Below, piece after piece: positions 1 through 11,852 of a stretch of DNA of 64,000 bases. Source of the stretch: Morella rubra (lineage: Eukaryota; Streptophyta; Magnoliopsida; Fagales; Myricaceae); the NCBI GenBank assembly GCA_003952965.2, contig CM025855.1, positions 18,655,638-18,719,637 of the forward strand. Direction: 5' to 3'. Each line of letters opens with the position of its first letter. The stretch's first letter is position 1. The translations under genes were made by a program, and so were the position numbers. Under the pieces are notes generated by a model. The model saw nothing but the letters and a program-made list of their open reading frames with translations. It did not search any database and was not told where the DNA came from.

Positions 1-3000
1 CAATCCGGAAAAAACGAAGCCGCCTGCTTCTGTTTCTTCTAGGGTATTCTTTTTACGTTTTAATTTAAATTTTTGGTATCCTGTTTCGAAGAGCTACACA
101 CTTGTTAACTGGATTGTGGTTTAGCTGCACACATTGTAATTTTTTTGCTTTCCGAGTTGAATATGAGTCGGCGTTCGCATTGAATGCTGGATTAAAAAAT
201 AGAATTACCAAGCACAGCGTTAGAATTAGTGCAATCAAAATGTGCTAGTTACATGGTTGATGTATCTCGTAAGATTTTGAATTAGTTTATGTTAGTGAAA
301 CATGTACTGTTACCTGAACGTTACTAATTTCTACATACTTTGAATTGCGAACAAAAAAGTTTTATTCAGGATTCAGTTGGGAATGTCTTTCAAATGCTAA
401 ATTTCAGTTTGGTGTCTGTGTCAATTGTTGACATTTCAAATTGAAATCCTTCCCCAAAAAGTATTTTTAAGCCCTCTAAGAGACCATTAGCTTCAACTAA
501 GCCCCCATTTTCTATACACCAATGTTCCTAGTTAACTGACCAGTGCTTCATATGTCGTGGCTGCTCACTTCTCCTGTCAGAATGCCTTGTCATATATACT
601 AGATAACTTTTTGATAAAGTCATATATACTAGATAACATTGTGGATTATGAAAATTATATATTAGAACACAAAATGCAAAGCTCTGCATGTAACTGTAAT
701 AAAATCAGATGACTACTGATCTGAGTTTGTCAACGTTTCCTTCTTCAGCCACCAACTATAGCTCCAGGTGGACCAGCGTACACCAATTTCCAAATCGACT
801 CTTTTAAACTGATGGAACTCCTTGGACCTGAAAAAGTCAATCCTACTGATGTAAAGTTGATTAAGGAAAAGCTTTTTGGCTACTCTACCTTCTGGGTTAC
901 CAAAGAAGAGCCATTTGGAGACCTTGGTGAGGGCATTCTTTTTCTTGGGAACTTAAGGGGAAAGAGAGAAGAGGTGTTTAGTAAACTTCAAAGTCAACTT
1001 GTTGAGGTCACAGGTCATAAATACAACCTTTTTATGGTCGAGGAACCCAATTCAGAAGGACCAGATCCACGTGGTGGTCCACGTATTAGCTTTGGTTTGC
1101 TTCCAAAAGAGGTTTCAGAACCAGGGCCAACTACACTTTGGCAGTATGTGATTGCTCTCCTGTTATTCCTTCTAACAATTGGTTCCTCTGTGGAGTTAGG
1201 AATTGCATCTCAGGTATATTATTGTTAGATATAAGTTTGTATCATTGTATTCTCCATTATATGTCCGTACAAAATCCTCTGCTCATTTGTCATAGAATAT
1301 CATGTGGTGCTTGTCCTATAGATTGTTCCGAAGTATATCAATGATTACACATTTCTTATTAAGCAGCTCAATCAACTTCCACCTGAGGTAGTGAAATACT
1401 TCACGGATCCAAATGCCACTGAACCGCCAGATATGGAGCTGCTAATTCCATTTGTGGAGTCTGCTTTGCCTCTAGCATATGGTGTCTTGGGAGTTCTGTT
1501 GTTTCATGTGAGATAAATTCTCTTTCTTTTTTTATGTTTTTGTTAAATAGGCCTTTTACTAGGAAAAAGTTTTTGTGACTTTATAGTATTTGTGCAATGT
1601 TTGTTATGTGGATCATAATCTGCTTCTCTCTCTCTCTCTCTCTTTCTCTTACTTGTGGATTTCTTGGGCCTAAAGTACCTACCATAAACTATCCTACATA
1701 TATCCATTGTCAGTGCCAGTATGGCAGTACATAATTTGATTTGTATTGAGTGCATAATGAGCTCTACTGTATAACTGCTTGTGCAATTTTGATCATTTGA
1801 TAATTTTTTCCTCCTTCGCAGATGTGGTAAATGTTTGGGCTGGGATAGGTCTAGGTCTTTGGCTTGAAAACTTACAAGTATTAAAGAAAACAATTGTGCT
1901 AGTTGGCCTTATTGATATTCCTTGTTATGCGCACTGAATATCCAGATTCAAATCCTAATCTTTCTTGGGTACCATGTAACTCTGAAAAATATTCCTCCTT
2001 GGCAAATCATATTAGTTTAGCATCTGCTTATGGGCGTGTACATTGTCCTCGAGCATGAAAACTCCTAGATTCCATCTGACACTCCATCTTTTGAAAACTG
2101 TGGAAAAGCACTGGTGAATCACATTTGGTACCTTATTTTTTGTGATATTGTTTGGAAAGCGTATCCATATTAGTGTACAAATTTTGGAACTTTTTTGGTC
2201 AAAATAGTTTTTTGTTTTCTGTTTCCAAGTAAGTTATCTTTTGTTGTGTTTCTTCATGATAAGATTGATTATGTGCAGGAAGTGGGGCACTTTCTGGCTG
2301 CTTTCCCAAAGAAAGTAAAACTGAGCATCCCTTATTTCATTCCCAACATCACGCTTGGCAGCTTTGGAGCAATCACTCAGGTCAGTAGATCTAACAAATT
2401 CAGTATGTTAGTTCCAGACCTGAAAACATGAAGTGGAAGAAACAAGATTTTGAGCAGTCTTATTTTTTTTTATTCCTCTTGTGAGAGCACTAGAATATAA
2501 TTTGTACTGTGGGCTGCTTATCAGTGATCCACCATTGAAATGCAAACCTTTTCAGTTAATGTTTTCCATTTCTTCAGATATTTTAGTGATGCCAATCTCA
2601 TGTATAGAAGGTCTTTTTATGACCCAGCGAAGTGACTGGGCATTAAACGGTTATTCAACTGTCAATTCCAGTTCCTCATACCTCTGTGGACACATCTAGC
2701 ATTGAAAGGTTATTTGACATGGTCAGGACCAATTCTCAAGTCTCCGTAATCGCATCAAGCATTAATAGGTTATTTAACATCCCATGTTCTCGGTATTGCC
2801 AATTATTGCTGGGTGATGCCTGAGAAAGTGGTGAATGTGCTGTGGAGTTGGGAGAGGAAGTTCACTAATCCCTTCACTAAGTCTATTTGGAGATTGATTC
2901 CCGCTTGTATTTGGTGGAGCCTTTGGAGGGAGTGGAACAATAAATGTTTTGATAGTTGTTCTTTGTCCTTGGCCAAGCTGTAGAGTTCTATGTTATTTTC

Positions 3001-6000
3001 CCTTTTCTGTTGGGCCGATGCATTGTTAGCTGGCACCTTTGCTGATTTTGATGATTTTCTTAGTTTTCTTGCTTGTTTGAACTAGTGATTTCGGTATAGT
3101 CCTTTGTACTGTTTTCACTTTTTCTAATAAGATTGGCTTGCTTATCAAAAAAAAAAAAAGGTTATTTAACATGGTCAAGACTACGGCTGTAGAACATTTT
3201 TCTGCCATCTTCCAAGTTCATCTATTCATGGTTTTAAAATTTAAATGTTTTCTACCATACCTTTGATTTCGAGAATCTCCCCTTCTTCCACTCCTCCCCG
3301 AAGAGTAACTGGGACCAATTCAGTCACGTTTTCATTCATTTGGAATCTGGGCTCTTCTACTTCATTTTTATTTACTTTTTTTTCCATCTTTTTTTTTTTT
3401 TATATATTCCCTTCCATCATATAGTATTATTGTAAGATCAGAAAGGAGGCCTCAAATCCTTTGAAGAGGTTAAACAAATTTCTTAGGTAGTTAGTCCTAG
3501 AGATCTCTCTTTGCCTAATACTGACTGCTCTTATAGTTTTAACTTGGCCTTGGGGCTTATCCAACTTACTAATAACTCCAGAAAAGTGACCGCACAAAAC
3601 CATGGTTGTAACTAGATGCTTCAATTAAAATCCAACTTTAACCTATGTTCCAGATACTGTTCTGTTCTCTAACTTCTTCACTTCTGCTGCTTTCAAGTCA
3701 ACCTAAGATTTCTGGTGAAAAAGTTGGTTTTGAAAATAGGTAACTAGACTGGAGATACTTCCTCCATAAGTAAAGTTGAGGATCGATGATTTATCTTCCT
3801 CTGTGGTCTAATTTATATACATGACATTACATTGCAAACGTACAAAAGAAGACAGTATATTAAAATCTCAGGTGTACACAAAAAGGGGAGTTTTTGTGTC
3901 CTTGATCAATGACCGCAGCATTATGTTCATGAATCATTCTGAACTACTATAACCTTGTCTCATATGAATTCTACGTATTTATGAATCTGTTGCGTACTCA
4001 ATAGTGTCTGTCCCTTCTGCTAGTTGGTTATTACACACGTGTAGATTCTCTTTTGTTCTGTGGTGAATTTTTTTAATTATACTTTTTCACTTTAAGAAAT
4101 ATTGATGAAATCTTAACAAGGACCCATTATTTTGAGCTTTAATGGTCAAATTAAAGTGAATTATGTATACAGAGCTGCATTTGTCATCTGTAATTCACAT
4201 ACCTGATAATCAGTCTTCTTAGCAGTGATTTTGCATATAAAGGGATATAAGTGAACTCCATCTGAAACATTCTGATGAATTCTTGCCCATGTACTTATTT
4301 TCTACTCTCCTTGGGAATCAGATAAAGACATTTTCTGATTAATATGCGCGTCAATTGCATTAATGGATCGTCAAATTTGAAATCATAATAGAATGCTTAA
4401 GTTATTAGAAGGATTTCTACAGCAATATGAAAATAGTATACAACCCAATACGTGAGATTTCCATATCATACAGCTCCTTGTTTTTTATATTCACAGTTAC
4501 ATGAAATAATACAGGGAATCAAAAAGATTGGAATAAGGTCCTTTCTTTTGTGTTTGAGATTAATCAAGATCATCCCAGGTTGAGCTTCAGTTTTAACTCA
4601 TGTACTGTTACTTGGCTGGACAAGAGCAGAGAATTTCCTAAGAATAACAGGTGTGGCGTATGTCTCCAGAAGCAGTTATAGATGCTATAACAAAACTTCG
4701 TAAAAAACTATCTCGAGAAATCTATCAAACTATAAGCTATGAGGCCCTTTTATAAGTGGGTGCCCTGGCTCCCCTTACTACCAATCGTTTCCCAGGGAGC
4801 TGAAGAGGAAGGTTTAGTTCTTTCAATCTTATGTCGTGAGGGATGTGACCTATGTTAGGTCCATAAGATACCACAGCTTTTGGTGTTCTATGATTAACCT
4901 CCGAATAATGAGTAGGTAGTTCAATCCTTTTGATTACTACCATGTGGAAACACTGAAGTGCCTTATTATGTGTACATGGTTATTGCTTTGTCCCTAAAGT
5001 AGCAAGTTGTGGGAAGAGAGAGTTCCGATGCTCCATTGACCTCGGCATTAGTTATTGGAATGGCATCAGTGTTTCAGATTTATATGTTATGAGCTTCTTA
5101 GCTATCCAGGTCATACTTTTTAATGCACAGGTCCTTATGTGGGCAACTAAATGATTTGATCTTTCTTCCTTTCAACCCATTTATGCCTACTTGTATTAGA
5201 TGTAACTTTGTGGTACTGGGGACCCCTTTTCTTTTTTTTCCTCTGAATTGGTCTCCTGTTCTGAATCAATTTTTTTATTTCATGTTACTTTTCTGCATTA
5301 TGCTTTAGGAACTTTGCTTATATGTATGGGATGCAATCTAAGCCAAAAAGTAAGTGTGTGTGTGTGTGTGTGTTTTCAAATCCTGCCAGATTCCTGAGTT
5401 ATTTTCCAAGCAAAGAGAAGAAGAAGTGTTTAAGATAGACAATAGTCACTAACATTCATGGTATAATAGGTTGACCTTTCTAGAAGTTCAGCCTACAGTT
5501 ACATATGTGGGAATTTGCTGCTTATTAACAATTAATTTTTGCAGTTCAAATCCATTCTCCCTGATCGGAGTACAAAAGTTGACATATCAGTTGCTGGTCC
5601 ATTTGCTGGTGCTGCTCTGTCTTTTTCAATGTTTGCTGTTGGGCTATTGCTCTCATTAAATCAAGATGCTGCGGGAGATTTCGTGCAGGTTCCGAGCATG
5701 TTGTTTCAAGGTTCTTTGCTTCTTGGACTCATCAGTAGGGCTACTCTTGGTTATGCGTACGTCCCTCGCTTGCTTCTATGGCATAAATGAACTGGAAACA
5801 TTGATGATATGCAAACTAAGAAGACATATAGGCACCAATGATTTGATGTCCCTATCAACTACTGTAACAAATGCCACTAAATGTGTGATGCATTCTTATT
5901 GATGCTATAATTAGTAGATAATTTGCTCGTGTCTCCCTTTGTTATGAGATCTTGTGGTGATATGTTGGCATTGTCAATGTGCAGCGCAATGCATGCTGCA

Positions 6001-8437
6001 ACGGTTGCAATTCATCCTCTTGTGATTGCAGGATGGTAATGAACCATTCATGGATTATCTTATGCCCGTTTAGCATAATCAGTAATATACTGATCGTGCA
6101 AGTTACTGTGGTAGGTGTGGCTTAACAACGTCGGCTTTCAATTTGCTTCCAGTGGGGTGCCTTGATGGTGGAAGGGCTGTGCAGGTATTCTACATGCTTC
6201 TGAATTATTTAGGTTATATACATTTTTAAGTTTCTTTATGAATTTTGGGAGCACTATAAAGCATGCACAAAAGGGAGATCATATTTTGCAAGTTTGTGCA
6301 GTGACGATTTGGAAAATTTTTCCGATGCAATATGATGAGTTTACAACAGCACATATTACTTGTTTGTTCAAATAGGTCCTTTGAATTAGGTTATTGTCCA
6401 TAGGTTATATATTGGCAGAGAGCCTCATTTGTATTACTGGGAACACTTTTCTTTTTGAAAATGAGAAAGCAAAAGGTATTTATTGTTGTATGCTTTAGGA
6501 TTTGTATCCTTGAATCTACTAGATATGGCCAACCGAATAGTTTTGTTAATTTGCTCTAGTTTTGAGAAATGCTGTAAAAGGATCCCCTTGTATGCTTACG
6601 TGACAGATCCCATTCATTCGTCTTAGCTGCTTGTTGATTGAAATTCTATTCTCTAGATGAGTCATGTACATCTCCAAATTGAAGTGCATTCTTGAGCTGA
6701 AATTCTGTTCCTTGAATCCACAATTTGCCCTTCAAACACAGCTTGTTTTGTTATTAATAGGCATAAAAATGTAGTATAAATGGATATTCTCTGTGGTTAG
6801 CATGTGAAAGTGCTTCCTTCATAGCATTCTGCTAGTTATCATCTGGTTCTATTTTGATTCCTCTCTAGACTCGAGTTTTCTCTGGAAATTAGTGAGGTAG
6901 AATAGTATGGGTGCGACTAAATCCAGCAAAAACAGGCACTATGTTTGTTACCAAATAATAGAAACAGAGACATCAAGGAAAAACTCCAGCAACAACAAAA
7001 TATATTATAGCAAAAGAAAGAGTGAGATTGAAGTAGGAACGATAAGAGATCAATTCTTCAGAGGCATCAAGGAAAAACTCCAGCAACAACAAAATATATT
7101 ATAGCAAAAGAAAGAGGGAGATTGAAGTAGGAACAATAAGAGAGGAAATCCTCCCTTTGGCTCAAGAAACCCAACAAATTTTCGGATCTGAATTTCTATA
7201 TATTGTATAAGAAAGGCTTCATACACTGACTCAAAAGATGCTGTTTATGATAGACCTCAGCAACCCTTGATTATAAGTACCCAAGCTCATTAAAAGCACA
7301 TAGTAGTCAACTGAACTATGTGGACTTGCGCCTACTTTTCTTTGGACTTGGATGCTTGTGCACCAATTAAATCGGTGAGATCTGTTTGGTTCAGGTGACT
7401 TTAAGGTCTTTCTACATGCATTGTAAATCACTTTTGCAGTTTATGTATATTCCATCTGCCCTTTCCGATTTTTTAGTTTCTATTATTTACCTTTGAGATT
7501 AATAAAAAAAAGAAAAAAGAAGAGAAGGAAAGCGAGAACATTGGCATGGAGGGGCTATCTTTGGCTTTTTCAAAGCAAAGGCTTGTGCCATCTCTTTACA
7601 GAGCCATTTTTACACCTTTTTCTCTTTGAGGGGGATGGGGATTTTTCTTGCGCTGCATTGTTTTGAACAGGATTATTGTTATTAATGTAGATAACTTACC
7701 TTGCTCGAGTGATTTGACTGATAATCATGGTTTTGATGGTGAATTATGTATCACAAAATATGACAAATTAATGATATATTTTTTACAGGGTGCGTTTGGT
7801 AAAGGTGCTCTAATTGGATATGGTCTGACAACCTACACATTGCTTGGATTGGGAGTGGTAAAGTTCCTCTTTGCTTACTCATTTTATTGTGATTATGACG
7901 CATTGGCAAGTCTAGTCCATGTTGCTTTTTTATTTACCTTGTTGATTGTATAAAAAAACGGAAAAAAAAAAAAAAAAAAAAAAGATTTACCCAAAGAAGA
8001 GAAATAGCTATCATATCATAGAAGTGTCGTCTTGCAAGATTCGCACCGGGCTCCCTAATTGTTTTCAAGATAGATTTATATGTTTTGATTATTGACTCAT
8101 TCTTCTTCATATTTCAGCTTGGTGGACCTTTGTCACTTCCTTGGGGGCTATATGTGCTAATATGTCAGGTATTCAAATGATGAGAATATTAGAGAAAAGT
8201 GCAAAAGCCAATGTGCATGTTTTTCAAGCTCAAAATCCCCTTCTAGTGGTGGTAATATTGTTGATGGTATAATTTCAGAGAAATCCGGAGAAACCATGCT
8301 TAAATGACGTGACAGATGTTGGAACATGGAGGAAAGCACTTGTGTTGATGTCTATTTTCCTCGTTGTCTTGACTCTTCTTCCTGTATGGGATGAGCTTGC
8401 GGAGGAGCTAGGTATTGGTCTTGTAACTACCTTTTAA
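1..8437 (+). CDS. EGY2: EGY2-like chloroplast site-2 zinc metalloprotease (5' partial)
   Basis: Membrane-embedded M50 (site-2 protease) family peptidase of the plastid. Exons read from GT-AG borders: 1-43 (entered from outside the window), 749-1213, 1367-1507, 2279-2380, 5545-5756, 5985-6035, 6115-6184, 7789-7857, 8118-8168, 8279-8437. Together they give about 453 residues in one open frame, ending LVTTF-stop as in EGY2. Seen: the GNLRG motif of EGY proteins, the zinc motif HEVGH, a second metal-ligand motif NLLPVGCLDGG (Asp at 6164-6166), and several hydrophobic segments. The N-terminus with the expected transit peptide lies upstream. An alternative acceptor at 1321 would keep frame and add 15 residues; 1367 was preferred because the join SQ-LNQLPPEVV resembles the family. 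Family knowledge: Arabidopsis EGY2 is a thylakoid intramembrane protease. The Glu of the active site is present, so activity is expected. Identity is very likely; exact exon edges are inferred. Confidence 0.93.
1620..1650. repeat. CT microsatellite in an EGY2 intron
   Basis: A run of CT dinucleotides in the intron between the 1367-1507 and 2279-2380 exons. It may add to intron polypyrimidine content but shows no other role. Confidence 0.85.
2641..2780. repeat. Degenerate tandem repeat of about 60 bp in an EGY2 intron
   Basis: Copies begin at 2641, 2700 and 2760, each starting CATT(A/G)A and running into GGTTATT. The third copy is cut at 2780 by a LINE insertion and resumes at 3160 with GGTTATTTAACATGGTCAAG, which matches copy two (TTTGACATGGTCAGG). 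Confidence 0.75.
2781..3159 (+). mobile_element. 5'-truncated LINE fragment with poly-A tail
   Basis: Starts just after GGTTATTTAACAT (2768-2780) and ends in a run of A, followed by the same 13 bases (3160-3172): a target-site duplication typical of target-primed reverse transcription. One frame reads IWWSLWREWNNKCF, which resembles the end of plant LINE ORF2 (zf-RVT region). The 3' end has CTTTGTACTG and ends GCTTATCAAAA, as in plant LINE 3' ends. It has the same orientation as the host gene and lies wholly in the intron, so it should be spliced out. Confidence 0.85.
5354..5373. repeat. GT microsatellite in an EGY2 intron
   Basis: About ten GT units in the 3.2 kb intron before the 5545-5756 exon. 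A possible polymorphic marker. Confidence 0.85.
6971..7150. repeat. Recent 94 bp tandem duplication in an EGY2 intron
   Basis: The block starting CATCAAGGAAAAACTCCAGC at 6971 recurs at 7065 with only a few differences through GATTGAAGTAGGAAC. An open frame across it (6907-7104) is a repeat artefact. It lies in the intron between the 6115-6184 and 7789-7857 exons. Confidence 0.85.
7955..7984. repeat. Poly-A tract in an EGY2 intron
   Basis: Two A runs separated by CGG, about 100 bases downstream of the 7789-7857 exon. No LINE-like sequence or flanking duplication was recognised around it. Confidence 0.7.
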
Positions 8438-8629
8438 TCCCTACTAGGCACACAACAATGCTAAAGTTTTGACTCAAATCCAAGTCGATTATCAAGTGAT
8501 TACTGTAGTGAGTCATGTACAATTTGTATACAACTTTGTAATTATCCTTTTCTTTCTCAAATTAATTTTTTTTTTTGTTGAATTTTCTCCATATTTATTT
8601 TCCTTGTGTTGGATATATGTTTAGAGAAT

Positions 8630-8915
8630 GTTAATTTGAAAGAATTTTTTTTTTCCTCAATATAATAGATGCCTTTGTAAACCCTAATTAATTGAAATAT
8701 TTGGGGATGTTGTGAAAATTGAGGATATTGGAGTTTTATTGGGTTTTGTGAGAAATTAGTGTAAAAGGTAAAATTTTATAAGAGTAAATGAAAAAAATGA
8801 AGAGAAATAATTTGAGTGAATTTTTTATATTTATTATAATAATAAAAAATTGGATGGAGAAAGAAATTATTTTATTGATTAAAATTTTGAATAAAAGGTT
8901 AGTTTGCAAACACGT
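8630..8915. mobile_element. MITE-like AT-rich repeat, related to 19742-19934
   Basis: The stretch around 8705-8760 (TGTGAAAATTGAGG, then GAGTTTTATTGGGTTT) matches 19775-19820 closely, and both regions end in TTTGCAAACA. This suggests two copies of one non-autonomous DNA transposon family. Borders here are approximate; no target duplication was found. Confidence 0.5.
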
Positions 8916-9666
8916 AAGCCACATGGTTTATTATCTCTCAAATCACTAGAGGGCGAGGGCAATTTTAGTGGGTGTGAATGACGGGACTAATCACGATGTG
9001 GGCAAGGAAAAAAAAAATCGTGACAGATAGATATATTTAAAGAAAAAAAACAAGGCGTCAAGCATGGACTCGACCAGATTATAATTAGCACCGAATAAGA
9101 TTAGTTTAGTTCAATCGTTTTATTAGTTTATATTGTTGATCGTTTTTAGTTATCATCTGTTATCTCTATTAATAGCTTTAGATTATTATTTGTAACTAAC
9201 TAATTATCTTGTAGCCTTTATGGGCTTGTTTGGATTTGGTCCAGGTTTTGGTTCTAGGGGTTCAAACCGTGGTTTAAACCCAGATTGTTAAATGCGTGTT
9301 TGGCTTGGTTCACTCCTCTTTTTACCTGCGTACGTGTGACGTGTTGATTGGGCAAAAGTACTGAATAGATTTGTAACGTATAACTGAGCTACGCTGCCAA
9401 CATCCTGTCAACTGCAGTCCGGGTACTGTCATACTACAGTACATAACACAAATATCATGTTTGTATGCACCGCTGTAGCATATACTCGTCGGGTAGAAGC
9501 TTGGACCCTTCTTTTCCTGAGACTCTCCCCCCTCTTATTTGCGCACTGCAATTTCCTGTCAAATTTATGGCCGACGACTAATTCTCCAACAACCGACTTA
9601 ATGCCCTTGCCACGATCTGCTGCTACTAACTGTGGACCCTCCGTTTGAATTTGATATACCCTCCGT
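8916..9666. other. Intergenic sequence between EGY2 and the hAT element
   Basis: No gene is seen. A stretch near 9223 (GGGCTTGTTTGGATTTGG) resembles the outer end of hAT-type non-autonomous elements but no partner end was found. The last eight bases (CCCTCCGT, 9659-9666) are the left target duplication of the next element. Confidence 0.6.
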
Positions 9667-11852
9667 TAGGGGTGTACAAGAGTGGACTGAAATTGACCGA
9701 GCCAACCCAAACTGGCCTGAAAACTGAGTGGGTTGGCCAGTTTTGGGCCAGCTCGGTTCGGCGGTCGGCCCTATTTTTCTCAGAACCAACTGGGTCAATT
9801 CGGCCACAGTTCTGGGTACCTAATGGACCGAACCGCACCGAACCGAGGGCATATTAGTAATTTTACTTATTTTTAAAAAATAAAACCCTAATCCTAAATC
9901 CTAATGCGTAAGTCCTTTCACATTCCTCCCAACAGCCCTCCCTTCCCCGATCCTCAGTCCCCCTTTCCCCGGCGTCGTCTCACACTCTTTCCTCCACCAA
10001 CTAGGCCATGGAACAACCACCGCAACCACTGTGGAGCTGAAGCACCACCCTTGACCTCAAACCCCCCTTCCCCGACGTCGTCTCACACTCTCTCCTCCGC
10101 CAACTACGCCATGAAACAACCTGTTAGGGACCCCAGTCTAGGTCACCTTAACAACGCCAACTCCCGCCAAGTGATTCGAACGCGATCACCCCAATTGATC
10201 GTCCTAAACCATTCTTGGCAACACACGAGCTGAAATGTAGGATCTAACAACACAAATTAAGAACACTCGAGATATTATTATGAAAAAACGTGGTTAAGGG
10301 TTAATTAGCCCAAGAACCACAAGAACACAAGACAATCCTGATCAAGGGTTAATTAGCCCAAGAACGGGTACCAAACTAGGTTATTAGCCTAGAATGAATC
10401 CCAATGACAAGGTTATTAGCCTTGACAACGACTTAGCATATACGTGCCTATGCTTGGCCAAAACTCTCCCAAAAAGCACTCAGGCTCTCCAAGACTCTAC
10501 TATTCTGAATGATAAACTCTAATGCACCTAAGGGTGTTTATATAGACATCCTTAGGTGCTTACAAACCCTACTGGAATCAAATCAAATCACAATGAAATC
10601 AAATCTAAATCAAATCACCGATCTTTAGGAATCAATCCCTTCAATCAAGTAGATTTGATATTACATGCCTAAATGAACATAAACTCAAGGGAAAGGAATC
10701 TTTTAGAGTTTAGGAAAGATCCCTAAATCTAGAAGATATGATTTATTTAATCTCAACAAGAAAGGAAACTAATCCCTAAGATACCTCTATGAATGTATGG
10801 ATCTCGCCGTCGCCCGCCGCTTGCACCTCCATGGGTGGTGGTGCTCCTTCGACTCTTGGCCCTTCCTCTTCCTTTCCCCACCTAGCACCGGTAGGGGTGG
10901 TGGTGCTCTGCCACTGATGGTGGCCATCCTGTGTCATGGCACTCCTTTGTCTGTTGGCCCGCTGCTCCTGCTTGGTTTGGCTGGTGGCCAAGGACTTGCT
11001 GTGGCACCGTATCATGGCAAGGCCATGGGCTGTCATGGCATGTTTGTGGCGGCTGGCTGGCATGCCAGGCATGGGCGTTGCTGGGGCGCCATGCCTTGTC
11101 AGGAGCGTTGGGGCACTGAGCTTGCGCGCGCGCACTGATGCCATGGCATGGCTGTGGTGCTCTCGCCGCGCGCATTGTGGGCGTGTCAAGGGCGCCCATG
11201 GGTGCCACTGGCGCCTCATCTCGTCACCTATCCTCCCACGCATGGCTATCACGGCCCATGTCATCACTAAGGACCCTTTTACAACCACCGCCACCAACGT
11301 GGAGCTGAAGCACCACCTTTGACCATAAGCCTCAGTCCACCAAGAAACTCTTAAAGACCCCCTAAAACCCAGAACTCCCTCATCAATTCTAACTCTCACT
11401 TCAAAGTTGTCAAACAGAGCCTGTTCTAACCCTTCCACTCTTGGACCCATTTAGTGCCTGTTCTCATTCATAATCCCGACACAAACCTCCCCAAAGCCGT
11501 CAAACAGAAACTTAACTGCTCCTTATGCGACGCCATTTTCTCCGCCTCCAAGTTGAAGTCTCAGATTGCCGACTAGCACGCACATTTTTCACAGATAACT
11601 TGAAAAAGAGGCACGCACGCACGTTTTCTGAAGCTTCAAAGCACTTGAAGAAAGGGCAGATCTACAGAGGGAAGTGGCCGTTGAAGTCTCAGATTGCCGA
11701 TCGAACGGAGCCGACCACCGAACCTTGTCGGCCCGGCTGGTTCTCCCAACCGACGGTTCGGCTATTGGTTAGGAGTTTATAAGAATCGAACCCCTCAGTT
11801 CGATTATCGATTGGGATTGAAAACCAAACCGAGGGGTCGGTTTTCACCCCTA
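9667..11852. mobile_element. Non-autonomous hAT transposon, 2.19 kb
   Basis: Begins TAGGGGTGTACA and ends TTTTCACCCCTA, with the 8 bp direct repeat CCCTCCGT on both sides (9659-9666 and 11853-11860). An 8 bp duplication and TAGGGGTG ends are hallmarks of the hAT superfamily. No transposase is present. The first 200 bases resemble the reverse complement of the right end of the hAT at 47279-52937, and the last 200 bases resemble the reverse complement of that element's left end. It is therefore a relative in opposite orientation. Inside, two copies of a short segment (GTCGTCTCACACTC and the following ATGRAACAACC) begin near 9976 and 10077; the second copy is cut by an inserted segment. Confidence 0.9.
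10122..11280. mobile_element. Inserted segment inside the hAT element, with GC-rich core
   Basis: The second internal repeat of the hAT is interrupted here: ACAACC stands on both sides (10116-10121 and 11281-11286) and the flanks rejoin to match the first repeat (ACAACCACCGC...GTGGAGCTGAAGC). The segment starts TGTTAGGGACC and has a TATA-like site (TTTATATAGAC near 10537), which resembles an LTR, but it does not end in the usual CA. Its core (about 10800-11260) is GC-rich with many CATGG and GCATGCC palindromes. A solo LTR is likely but unproven. Confidence 0.45.

Noticed and set aside
2781-3159. Alternative exon of EGY2 reading IWWSLWREWNNK
   Set aside because: Flanked by a target duplication and poly-A, so it is a LINE fragment; the flanking exons already join in frame.
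9904-10233. Proline-rich open frame on the plus strand
   Set aside because: Lies in the duplicated interior of the non-autonomous hAT element and continues across the insertion border at 10121.
10776-11450. Open frame of 224 residues on the minus strand
   Set aside because: It crosses the border of an insertion within a hAT element, has no family resemblance, and overlaps open frames on the other strand. High GC content explains the lack of stops.
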